A program made the position numbers and the translations under genes. DNA of 64,000 nt from the NCBI RefSeq assembly GCF_021917145.1, contig NC_061062.1, forward strand, positions 6,406,160 to 6,470,159. Reading direction: 5' to 3'. The notes beneath the pieces are model-generated. The model was not told the origin of the DNA. It saw only the letters and a program-made list of their open reading frames with translations, and did no database searches. Source of the DNA: Hypomesus transpacificus. Its lineage: Eukaryota > Chordata > Actinopteri > Osmeriformes > Osmeridae. This document shows, one piece after another, positions 1 through 16,138 of the stretch. Position 1 is the stretch's first letter. Every line of letters starts with the position of its first letter.

Positions 1-560
1 CGTTGGTGAAAGCTCTCGAGTCCTCTGCAGAGTACTGCGTACCCAGGGCAATTATACTGCGCGTGCTGATGACAGAAGTGGGAAGCGTGCTCAGAGACTG
101 TAATTTCACATAGTAAAAATAACTGTTAATTATTACGTCCATTACGTCCATGTGGAGAATCTCCCTAAACCTGGTGTTAAATGGGTTTTAAAGGACTCAT
201 TTATACACAGCCTTCATATTCACCATGCTGTTATTACCGCAGGGGCCAGGAGTTGTACGATAACAACCTCTAATAGCAGGGTGTTCGCACGACCCCTTCA
301 TATTGTAAAACTGAGAGAAAGTTACCCTGGGAATAAAAGGGACACAATTTGGGTAGGATTTTTTTCATGACTGGGTATGTCATTTGTTTGTTTATTTGAA
401 AAGTTTCTTCACGAGTCTTAATGGAAACAGGCCCGTGTTGCTCTTTGATTGACCAGTATGGAAAATAATACAACTTCATATTGTTACTTTGTTAGGGTGT
501 AGCATATTGAAAATGTTGTTTGAATATATTGAATAAAACACTGTTCAAAAACCTGAAAGA
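1..560 (+). other. Possible 3' end of an upstream + strand gene
   Basis: No recognisable coding exon is seen. The AT-rich stretch carries a canonical AATAAA at 532-537, followed by a T/G-poor tail. A reverse-orientation AATAAA (TTTATT on +) follows near 570, as expected where two genes converge. This suggests a 3' UTR of a gene starting left of the window, but nothing proves transcription. Confidence 0.25.
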
Positions 561-1958
561 AGTTTAACATTTTATTATGACATTATCATTGATCTCTGGC
601 GTGAACAGACAGTTAAAACGCTGAATGTCAACAGTGTGGTTATGTCTTTTTACAGAGGAAGCCAGTCTGGTCACTAGGAGGGCTATGTTTAGGAAATTGC
701 CACCATATGTTTTCCAAAATGTCCTCCCCTCCCCGTTCTTTAGGGGGTGAGGTTTTACGGAATACGGAGATCTCAAGTGCTCTCTCTTTTTGAGGAAGAA
801 ACACCCAAACAAATTGTAATTGTGGGAAGGGCAGCCATGTGAAAATATGTATTTGGGTAAATTAAGTGATGGTTCCAATTCCACTTATACTAACATTTTC
901 CTGCTGTTTATCCTTTTATGAGGTGTCTGGTTACATATGTGTTATGTGTGGGTTTCAACAGCCTGTGAAAAATACATTGATAGAGCCCGCAAATTGTGTA
1001 TTGTGCTGTGGTGGTCCTATCAATCCACATATAACTGGAATTAAATCGAGTCGTTTTTGTTCTGTGGTGAATAGCAAAGATGGCTGTGTGATTTTTGTAA
1101 TTAGACCAAAAAGACAACCGAAATGTAATTTCTCATGTTGACAAATAAACATAATACATCTCAAGTTGTGTTTATGATGGAAGGATGTGTGGAGACAAGA
1201 TTTCAAAGCATCAATAACATGGATAAATGGGTACATAACTGGAAAGAGCCTTTGTTTCTGTCTCAACATAGGAGGTTTTGACTTCCTGCTCAAACTGGAA
1301 GTGCTGCTTCTATAATCTCCAGACTCCATCTGTATCTTCATGGTCCCCTGTGGAGGCAGGTTCCGCTGGCCTCACATGAACACTTACCAGGGCTTCACAA
1401 ATACCATCAGTCAAATCCAGAATTAGATGACCACCCGCCGTCGTCACAGTCACTCATCCCTAACGTTGCCCAGCCTGTCAGAAGCTTGTCAGTGTTGTGT
1501 GACAATTGTTTAGTCTGGCTCCACAATGTTGTTTTTGTTGTTGTTCTTTTTTGGACCACTAATGAGAAGAATGTGTGTGTTTGACCTTTGTTCCAGTTAG
1601 ACAGGCCTCTCTGTCCCAAAATTCCCACATCCGTAATGATTTGAGAAAGCCCCAATCTTGTGTCTTGGTTGTCATTACACATATAACCATGGGTTTTAAA
1701 ACGGACGCTGCACAGCCACAGTATTTAAGTTTACATTGACATGACTCCACCTTTCGCCTCCATTTCACCCCCTTCCATGCCTAAACGCTGTTCAACTATC
1801 TATACATTCAGGACAACAAACGTGCCGAGATTCCATCGCGTGCCACCCTGTCCTTCGAGACCTCCAGTTTTTCACCCTCGAGAAGAAGCCAGAGTTTCAC
1901 AAGAGACCATCTAACATCCTACCGTAATAACCATACTCTCTTCCTTGCTCCCGGGGAG
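561..1958 (-). other. Gene-free stretch, possible 3' UTR of the coiled-coil ORF
   Basis: No open frame here resembles a known protein. A minus-strand polyadenylation signal (TTTATT on +) lies near 570. The segment could therefore be the long 3' UTR of the small ORF ending at 1959. Composition is unremarkable, and I see no mobile element. Confidence 0.25.
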
Positions 1959-2231
1959 TCAGAGCTGCCGGCTTAGCTTCTGAGCCTGTCTCTCCTTGGC
2001 GTCAAAGGCGTACTTGGTGTCCTGCAGCTGTTCTATGATCTCCTTGGCCTCCTTCATGTCCACGGCCAGCTGGTTGTACTTCTCCAGCAGCTCCTGGTTC
2101 TCCCTGCGGAGCTCCACCACCAGCTGGCTCAGCTCCTCGCTCTGCTTGCCGCAGTGCTGCTTCAGCTGCTCCATCTCCGCCAGCGTCCCCTCCATGCGCT
2201 TCACCAGGCCCTCCAGCTTGTCCTTCGACAT
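1959..2231 (-). CDS. Small intronless coiled-coil protein, 90 aa, unidentified
   Basis: The ORF runs from ATG at 2231 to TGA at 1959 with no intron. The product begins MSKDKLEGLVKRMEG and is almost entirely heptad-patterned: leucines recur at a/d positions, with many Glu, Lys and Gln, and no membrane segment or signal peptide. The single Cys is in QHCGKQSEE. Codon choice is strongly G/C-ending (CTG, CAG, GAG), unlike the AT-rich flanks, which supports real coding use. It could be a complete small protein, a retrocopy, or the last exon of a larger gene whose upstream exons I cannot see. A polypyrimidine-rich stretch lies just upstream (2235-2300). I do not recognise the family. A coiled-coil scaffold role is only inference from the heptads. 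Confidence 0.6.
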   Translation of the reverse strand: MSKDKLEGLVKRMEGTLAEMEQLKQHCGKQSEELSQLVVELRRENQELLEKYNQLAVDMKEAKEIIEQLQDTKYAFDAKERQAQKLSRQL

Positions 2232-3221
2232 CCTCCGAGACTCCCCGCAGACAGAGCAAGAGAGGGTAGAGAGAGAGAGGGTCGAGAAGGAGCGGTCACA
2301 AGGTGGTCGTTCGTGGTCTTTCGGGAGAGAGTCTTTCTAGGTGTGGCGGGGTCTCGTGTCCCTGTCGCGGTGTGTCCTGTGGTTGTGTTCTGTCCTGGGT
2401 GATTACTAGATCCTAATCCCTCTATCCCTTGCACGTCTCACATGGACCAGCCTCCCCCCGCCCCCTGTCCCTGGTAATCCCCTTAGCAGAGCTATCCTGG
2501 GCTGTCGACGACACAGGCACACCTCACACACACCTCACACACACCTCACACACTCCCGTCTACTGATGGGAACACACCACAGATTACCTCCTTTTAGAAA
2601 CCAGATTACACTCTTACTGAGAACGTTGCAACAAGGAGCCAAATTAATTGAGTTCAGGCTGTTGTCCAAAGCAGGAATGTGCCATGTCTATGCTCAGTGT
2701 TAATCAGGAATTTGTTTATGAAGAGGTGCTTTGAGGAAGTGACCCACAGTTGTAACCCAGCCAGAAATCCCTCTTCACAGATATGGCAGTGTGGTGCCTT
2801 GTTAAATCCCAGTCTGCTACCAAACACAAATGGATACATGGTCATAAAACGCCACTGTCCTCATGGCTTGCAAGGCCGAGCAGTCCCCATGGCGACAGTT
2901 TATGCCTCCGGAGTTCTAGGCATCATGCCAGTCTCGCTGTCTGCCAATTGGCAGAGAGGGATCGACACGGAATGCCAGTGCACCAATATTCCATGGAATG
3001 TCCACGTTGTTCCCACCGTCCAGAGAGTTCTGTTGCGTCAAACAAGGGCGACTCAACAACGACTATGCTGTCAGGAATCACGACTGGACAACGGCTGAAC
3101 ACGATGGAGTCCCTTGGCCATTATACAATCCCTTATGGACACAGGACGATGATGTGAAAGGTTGTAACACTGCAGTACTGCCCTCCACACAGGCATAGCT
3201 TGCTGGCGAAAAGACAGGTTA

Positions 3222-3340
3222 ACATGGGGTGGTACAGCTCAGTGGTTAAGCATTTGACTGCCAATATAGAGGTCATGGGTTCAAAACCCCCTCTTTATGT
3301 CAATTTAGAGAAAAGCACCTGCTAAATGAAGAGGTGGTTA
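3222..3340 (+). repeat. tRNA-derived SINE, type B
   Basis: The head carries a box-A-like 'agctcagtggttaag' and a box-B-like 'gggttcaaaacccc'. The tail 'gcacctgctaaatga' matches other copies in this window (35538, 38172, 41625 on +; 8086, 10290 on -). The tRNA-like head and shared tail identify a short interspersed element. The family name is not certain. Confidence 0.65.
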
Positions 3341-3576
3341 ACCCTTGATATCCACATGACAGTGTGGATTAATGGCCATGACTGATAACTGGGTACGACT
3401 ACAGCATCGCTGGGCCTCCTTCAGGGTCTGATGTTGTTAGACTCTTCAACAGGTGAGGGGGGGGGGGGGGGGGGGGGGGGTAACAGCAACTCACCACGGC
3501 TAATTAAAGGCTAATAACTAGAGCTGATTACAGTAACTAATTATAGCTAACTACATATCTGGTTGCTCTTTAAGAT

Positions 3577-3651
3577 CATCAGTTATTTATCTTATTTACT
3601 TAATCAGTTATTTATCTTATTTACTTCATCAGTTATTTATCTTATTTACGC
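3577..3651. repeat. 25-bp tandem repeat, 3 copies
   Basis: Three head-to-tail copies of 'cagttatttatcttattta' plus a short linker; AT-rich, intergenic. Confidence 0.8.
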
Positions 3652-3852
3652 CATCAGCAGCATTGATTCCTTTATGATCGTTTGTTTATGATACATCTGA
3701 CAGCTTAACTGTACCATACTAATAATTACCCTGTGGTTGTCCGTTGAATAAAACCAATTTAGTCAATTAACGCCCCAGGAACAAATGATGTTGATTCATT
3801 TATAAATCATGTGGCTGGCATGCATCACTGGGACCACAGACCTGTTTAATTC

Positions 3853-3858
3853 TTTATT
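3853..3858 (-). terminator. psen1: Polyadenylation signal candidate for psen1
   Basis: TTTATT on the + strand reads AATAAA on the minus strand, about 1.15 kb downstream of the psen1 stop codon. The interval 3859-5008 contains no other gene and would be the 3' UTR. It includes an ATC trinucleotide run near 4460 and G runs at 4902-4923 and 4963-4978. Confidence 0.4.
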
Positions 3859-5008
3859 TATAAAAAAAAGAAAGATATTTCAAATCAATAACTTTGCATA
3901 ATGCACATATGCATGTGAGGGGTGAAGAAAGGTCAGTCACTCAACATATTTTAACAGAAAAGCAGAAACAGGCTCAGAACAGTGTCGTTTCCCTCCTCGA
4001 CAGAGTGGACACTAAGCCATCCAAAGAGTGCAATAATAAAGAGTTAATTGGCGCAGCTAGTCTCTTCTTGCCAGACAGGATACTCTCTATTTAGAGCAGC
4101 CAGGAAAAGTGAGTCATTCTCATGAAACCCAATTCAGCAAGTTTCACCTCTGCGTTTCTCGCCAGTACAAAAGCTCATGGTGTGCAGCAGAAAGATGATT
4201 ATGAAGCGGGTGTGGTGCTCTGACACTGCCCCAGAGAAGGACAGATGATCTACAGAACTATCATTTCCTCCGACCCACAAATCGCTTCAAAGCATCGAGT
4301 TTAGCACAAACCGTAGTGGGAGTCCATGATGACATGTTCACAGGGCTTCAGATTCACGTTGAGCATCCGTGACTGAAAAGACTCGGTTCTTAGAAAGCTA
4401 GACGAAGCAAGCTCACTCTCTCTACTGACATTTCAAACACAATTCAAACACATTAACCAGTATCATCATCATCATCATCCTCATCATAGAATACATCACG
4501 TCACATTAAAGTCCGTATGCGTTTCGAAGGCTTAAACATAGTGTTGATTCGGACTTCCTCTCGGAGGGGGGAGCGGTGGTGGGAGGGCGCTCGTCGGGTG
4601 AGAAGTGATTTCGGTGTCTGTCTCTGAAATGTGCCAAGGACCATTGCCACGACAACTCTGTGTTGCAGTACCCCTCCCTTTCAGAGGATAAACTCATCAC
4701 TCGAGATCCAAAATACAAATAAAAAAAAATCAATCATCATGGTTAAGCACAACAGTTGCCGTGAGGATGGAGGAGGGGCAGGCTGGGGCCCACTCCAAGC
4801 CCAGATACAGACAGAACTAACGAGAACAGCTCTGGTCCATGACTTCATCAGAGGGGGGCTGGATGAGCCCCCTACATTGTCCTTTGACCCGGGAGTGTCA
4901 GAGGGGGGGGGGGGGGGGGGGGGTGCTCTGGTGTGTGTGGCCTGAGCGTGCGTGTGTGTGTGTGGGGGGGGGGGGGGTATCTCTTAGGAGATCCTAAGAG
5001 ATCTCCTG

Positions 5009-10861
<5,853 letters not shown>

Positions 10862-10867
10862 TGTTGG

Positions 10868-12194
10868 CTGAAAAGACTTGTGCTTTCACATGCAGGCAAA
10901 GTTCTTCTTTCCTAGAAGAGACAGAGAATATCGACTGTGTCAAGTGCAAAGTAAAGTATGTTGAAAATCTTGTGACTGGACATCAGTGACAGGTAACAAA
11001 CACTGTGCATCATACTTAATATAAAATCGCTATTTTAATTTATGACATAGATGCTTTAATTCATAGATAAACGCAAGGATAAATAAAACAGAATAGCTGA
11101 AACGCCATACATCTGTCGTCACGTATGACAACACATGTGGGAGTAACTAAAGCGTTTCATAAAGTAAATATATAAATACATATTTTTATAGCCGTTCCCT
11201 GCCTCCTCTATCAGAGCCTCTCAGAGGGTCATTGGGAACATACTATGGACAGATTTAGCAAGTCAACAGTTACTATGACTTTTCCCTCCCTCGTTCCTTT
11301 CAGCGATGCCCATGTAACTAGCTGACCAGCTACATTCGCACCGGTCATGCGAACTACCGGTCATGCATTATACAGCAACTGTTTTCAAGCTGGACATAAG
11401 GACACAGCAACTACCTTCCCAAATCTAGCTTTACAAGTTGTTCAATTAACAGTTCTGACTTCTGGCATTGCCCAGGAATTAAAACGATAAGGAGACATGG
11501 CTAACTGTGGTTAGACTAATGATTGAGGCAGGGCAGCACGGCCGTGCCTGTTGTGTGGACGCAAGACGAGCGAACCTGGTGCTTGATGATGCCCGATCCT
11601 ATTTCGTTTTCCGTTTGCTAGCAGACCAAAATACCAAAAATACAGAAGTTGCAAATGTGGTTTAGTTTCTACGATGATATAGGAGCCAGGGCGTTGCTGT
11701 CTTTAAACCCGGTTATGGGCACTTTCTTCCTTATTGTTCCTTGGTTCTTTTTGTTGAAGGCTTAGCATCCGGGCTGTAGGGAAAGTGCTTCCGTTGCTAC
11801 AGTCAAATTTGGGAGGCATTCAAGATTGCAGAGTTTTGTTATTATCGTTTCTACACCTTAACGGCCCCGTTTAACAACGTAAATGGTATGTGTTGACTTA
11901 AAACTTCTAAAAATAAGACACGATTTTTCTATTAAGTTCGAAGATGACACTATTCTACACCAGGGTGGAATTTAAAACTATTCAACCGCAAACTCCACCC
12001 ACATGATAATGAACTGGCTGGCTCATGGCTCAAAATGTATGTGCCCAATGCAAACGTTAAATGAAAAGACACGCCCCGTTGCTACGTATCTGAGTTTTTT
12101 TCCGGTGCAAGCTACATAGCAAACCGACCTGCTAGCGAAACCACGAGTAAAAGTAGCAAGATACGCGTGTAATTGAGAGCCCCTTGAAGAAATC
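10868..12194. promoter_or_regulatory. Divergent promoter interval between psen1 (-) and erh (+)
   Basis: The two start codons face away from each other 1.33 kb apart. The part next to erh holds 'ttttttccggtgcaagc' near 12100 (ETS-like CCGG). The psen1 side should contain at least one non-coding exon, because the ATG exon is preceded by an acceptor at 10868. I could not place that exon or either start site. No TATA box stands out and no ORF is supported. Confidence 0.5.
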
Positions 12195-12886
12195 ATGGTC
12201 AGTTGCTTTTAATTTGACGTATACATGTGTATGTCGAGACATCTAACGCATGTAACCATTGTAACCAGGCTACTATTACTGAAGGCTCGTCTGGCGATAG
12301 GTTTCATCTGCCAATGCAATGCTGCCAGAAGCAAGCTAGCTAGCTAGCTAACTAGCCACCTCATACATTTATGAAATGGGGGATGGTAACACTGGCGACT
12401 GATGTAACATTACCTACGATATTTAGACATTCACTGAGACTATCAATGGTCACTAATACTGACCATTGATGGTGTACAGCTGTATACTGCAACGTGAACA
12501 TCCAAGAAGACTGTTTGTAACCTAATAGGTTACAAACAGTCTTCTTGGATAGGATATTAGCCTAGTAGGGGGCAGTGCTGACTTACACTAACTAGCCTTG
12601 TGTTTTCCGTTCAAAACCAACAAATTAAATTTACATAACTATATACAAATTGGGCGAATTTATTTGGTTATATTTGTGGCTTTTCTGTTGATCAAAGTTG
12701 TTTGCATTTCTAACAGTCTTTCCGTGACGTGTTTGATATTTCAGTCTCACACCATTCTGCTCGTGCAGCCCACCAAGAGACCAGAGGGCCGTACCTATGC
12801 AGACTACGAATCAGTTAATGAGTGCATGGAAGGTAAATTCAATCAAAATGTTACCTGTAACGGACTGTCGTTTGCATTTTGTGTGT

Positions 12887-12918
<32 letters not shown>

Positions 12919-13578
12919 GGGGGGGGGGGAGGGGGGGGGGGTTACACGATAAACGGGTGATAATTATTCGGGTTCTAAATATGACAGAGGTTGAGTGAGT
13001 TTGAGTCCTCATCCGATGAGGAAAGTGGCCTAAGAATAGAAGCTCAGTCTTTTTGACATCTTCTTCACTTCCACAGGTGTGTGCAAGATGTATGAGGAGC
13101 ACCTGAAGAGAATGAACCCCAGCAGTCCCTCCATAACATATGATATCAGCCAGCTGTTTGATTTTATTGACGACCTGGCTGACCTCAGCTGTTTGGTGTA
13201 AGTCTGCCTGCATGTTCTTCATCCACAGATTGGAACTTGAGTGACTATGTGACTTCGATTGCATATTAAATATTTCTCTTCATATTTTAGATATTTAGCA
13301 GACAACTTTGATCTCAAATGTTTGTGTTAAAGTGCATTCATGCTACACACACGCATACCTAATCTAATGTCTCTGCAACCATAGCTATAATCAGTTTGGG
13401 AGCTTGTACATCCCAGTAGCTGCGCCTGAGGAAGTTCTGTCTGCCATCTCTGAGGTGTGTGTGTGTGTGTCTCAGGTACCGTACTGACACACAAACCTAC
13501 CAGCCCTACAACAAGGACTGGATCAAGGAGAAGATCTACGTCCTTCTGCGTCGCCAGGCCCAGCAGTCTGGAAAATGA
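12195..13578 (+). CDS. erh: Enhancer of rudimentary homolog (complete, 4 coding exons, 104 aa)
   Basis: Small nuclear protein that dimerises and partners with RNA-processing factors in metazoans. Exons: 12195-12197 (only the ATG), 12745-12832, 13077-13197, 13476-13578. The joined product reads [16 protein letters not shown] and ends RRQAQQSGK. It is nearly identical to the human 104-aa protein, including [14 protein letters not shown] and [10 protein letters not shown]. The visible differences are conservative: SPS for NPNS-type positions, T for A before DTQTYQ, and S for A near the C-terminus. Splice phases are consistent. A first coding exon of only the start codon is typical of this gene. 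Intron 1 holds two hairpin-forming inverted repeats, intron 2 a 65-nt G tract, and intron 3 ends in a GT repeat directly before its acceptor. Confidence 0.97.
12442..12470. repeat. Inverted repeat, 11-bp arms, in erh intron 1
   Basis: ATCAATGGTCA (12442-12452) and its complement TGACCATTGAT (12460-12470), separated by 7 nt. Confidence 0.9.
12500..12550. repeat. Perfect 51-bp palindrome, 25-bp arms with 1-nt spacer, in erh intron 1
   Basis: The left arm 12500-12524 begins ATCCAAGAAGACTG and ends AACCTA. The right arm 12526-12550 is its exact complement. It could extrude as a cruciform or fold as a near-loopless RNA hairpin. No target duplication is obvious. Confidence 0.95.
12887..12951. repeat. 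65-nt G tract in erh intron 2
   Basis: A run of G broken by only two A residues, 55 nt downstream of the exon 2 donor in a 244-nt intron. It is G-rich on the transcribed-sense strand. Confidence 0.9.
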
Positions 13579-15891
13579 GACCTGGAGCTCCAACATGCAT
13601 GTGTGTGTTTGTGTGTGTGTGTGGGGGGGGGGGGGGGGGGCTGAAGGGGGGCGGGGGGGTTATTGGCAAGAATTGTAAGGGTAAGAATGGAAAAAAGTTT
13701 GAAGTCCATAATATTTTACTATTTGTAAGTTCTTTTTTTCTGGCACAGAGATTTTTTCCCCCGTTTTGTATTAAAAGGCCTACTTCTATTAAAAACGAAA
13801 TACCTTGAACCTGATTTTGTTTATATTTTTGCTTTGTCTTCTCCCAAGTATTCAAATGTAGGCTGCTTTTGTTGGTTTATATAGACTACAAGTGCATCGT
13901 TTGACACTACTAGTTTGTTTGAACTACTCGTTCATCCGAAAGATGCAACCCAAAGTGTGCTTAATTTTAAGGAAACTAGTCGGGTGCTAGTCTTTTTATA
14001 TGAATGGGCCTGATCACCCCAATCGATTGTTGTAGTCGATAATTCATGACAAAATGTATATAATTAGTTTGACGTTTCAGATCGGATTTAATAATGTTCT
14101 TGTCTCATATTTTGTCTGGTGCTGTCGCTGTTATGTCTCCTCGATATCGGGCTGAATTTGGTATGTGGGACCGAATTTAAGGGACACATTTCTCATTGGG
14201 CTCCGTGATCACACTATATGCGTACTGTTACAGCTCACAGAAGATCGCGCATTAACCAAGAGCGGGCATTTTTGAAGCGTTTGAAGCATGCCTGAAAAAG
14301 ACAAGAGCACCCCGTACTCGCTTTCACATCTGAGGGGCATAGCGGCGGCCGGGCCACATTACTATTTTCTACCTTTGTGTTTCTGATCGGCTTCCACTCT
14401 TGTTTCTCACACCCACCCCAGTACCCCCACCCCCAGCACCCCCCTCCCCTTCTCCTTAGCATCTGAAAGACCTCTGAGTGAGAATCGATGGCGCAGAGGC
14501 CCGCTTGACAGGACAATAAACCACAAAGAAGGGGTGAGTTTTTTTGGGGTTGAATTGCCGAATTATTCTGACGGTAGAATGAGAAAACGATGGAGAGGGA
14601 GGTAGCATAGCTGTGCTGTTTACACAGACGTCTTTTGTTACTGCGAGATGATGTGCGGCGGAGACAGCGTCAGCCCCTACGGTCCCCCCGTTAAAGAAAC
14701 CAAGGAGCATCTGTACCCCCCGTCCGTGCAGACACACATACATTCACAACATTGTTTCGAACGTTATTTTCTAGGTCTGCTCACTTCCACCTTACGCAGG
14801 TTATATTTGAGCATTTATGCGTCACTGTATCTTCATAACCAAGGCTATTTGCGTGACAATAATCGATCCTGCGCGCCGCTGCATGTTCGATGGGATCATT
14901 TGCTTATTTCAGCGCTCGATGCGGTACGGCAATGGTGTTAATGCGGCGGTTGTGAGTTGTAAACAAAAATATGACAGTGAAGCGCGGAGGAGGATAGTCT
15001 TATTTTAAGGGACCTCCCCTGAAAATTGAGCGAGCGAGCGAGGGAGTGATTTTGTAAAAGGCTGGCTGTTGCGAGGTTCATGCGTTCTCTTTATAGATAC
15101 CCACGATGACAAGCCGTACACGCCAGTGGGTAGCCATCCATGAGCAGATTTGTCCTCCAGTTTGCACGTCTGTTTTAAGAGACTTCCTCACAATAATCTC
15201 GTTTACAAGTGACAGCCCCTTTTTGTCAGCTCTACGTTTATTGAATTGATGACAATAAAGATCGTGTTTACTGAATGTCGTACATCATTAGATAATGTCT
15301 CACAGTGGGAATAAATTAGCCTACTTAAGATTCTGTTCTAACATGAAACTCTCACCCTACAAATGATACAAACACACACACACACACTTCGTGTTAGGCT
15401 AGTATCAAAGGACTGCTAAACGATTAGATCGATTGTACATACAACCACGTGAAACAAGTGGGCTACATGGAACGAATCACTTCAACCTTAAATGACCTCG
15501 CAGCACGGACACGTCTGTTTGTAGGCTGTGAGGAGCAGTGATGCCCCAGCACACGGAGGTTCTGCCCCCGAGTCCAGCTGCCTCTCCTGCCTGGCCCCCA
15601 GCCCCTGCCCAGGCCTGAACCCCGGCCAACACGTCCCATGAGGCCACCACGAGAACTCTGTCTGTCTGCTCTGCATGGGGTCTCCCACATATGAAGTAGG
15701 TTCACATTACACCTCCCTGGATCACGCTTGCAAGGGGAAACAAAGTCAATGACATGTGTAACTACTCCGAACTGCATAGAATACCTTATCAGTGCACAAC
15801 GTCTTGCTGGCTTTGTGGGGTTTTCATTGACAAGAGGCCAAAACTGAGAATGTGACCATACCTCACTTTCTCTCACCGTGGTCCTTCCGTT

Positions 15892-15893
<2 letters not shown>
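13579..15893. other. erh-bicra interval: erh 3' UTR and bicra promoter side
   Basis: ATTAAA-like signals lie near 13770-13800, so erh probably ends there. A G run at 13622-13640 sits in the 3' UTR. From about 14220 to 15060 the sequence becomes GC/CpG-richer. A good donor (GAAGGG|GTGAGT near 14534) could end a non-coding first exon of the bicra-like gene. I see no other supported gene. Confidence 0.35.
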
Positions 15894-15964
<71 letters not shown>

Positions 15965-16133
15965 TCCCTCTCCCTCTCCCTCTCCCTCTCCCTCTCCCTC
16001 TCCGTCTCCGTCTCCCTCTCTCTCTTTCTGTTTCTCTTTCTCTTTCCCTACTTCTATCTTTCACCTTTCTCCTCGCTTCCTCTTCCCCCTCCCCGTCTGC
16101 TCCCCCCTCTCTCCTCCCCCCCCTCTCTCTCAG
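15894..16133 (+). repeat. CT microsatellite forming the pyrimidine tract before the first bicra coding exon
   Basis: About 70 nt of (CT)n, then CCCTCT units, then C/T-rich sequence, ending in CTCTCTCTCAG at 16133. The next base starts the exon with the bicra ATG at 16139. Confidence 0.9.
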
Positions 16134-16138
16134 TGGAC

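Larger units (their letters stand above)
2232..3852. other. Intergenic stretch between the coiled-coil ORF and psen1
   Basis: No supported gene. It holds a short run of CACCTCACACA repeats near 2519-2560, one tRNA-derived SINE (3222-3340), a 24-nt G run (3457-3480) and a 25-bp triplet repeat (3577-3651). The ORFs at 2679-3198 lack any recognisable domain and overlap each other in several frames. Confidence 0.5.

Noticed and set aside
12500-12550. Palindrome as a microRNA precursor
   Set aside because: The arms are only 25 bp with a 1-nt loop, too short and loopless for a normal precursor hairpin.
14648-14731. ORF beginning MMCGGDSVSPYGPPVKET as a possible coding exon upstream of bicra
   Set aside because: It looks protein-like, but no good donor follows in frame, no family match comes to mind, and it lies in a GC-rich promoter-like stretch.
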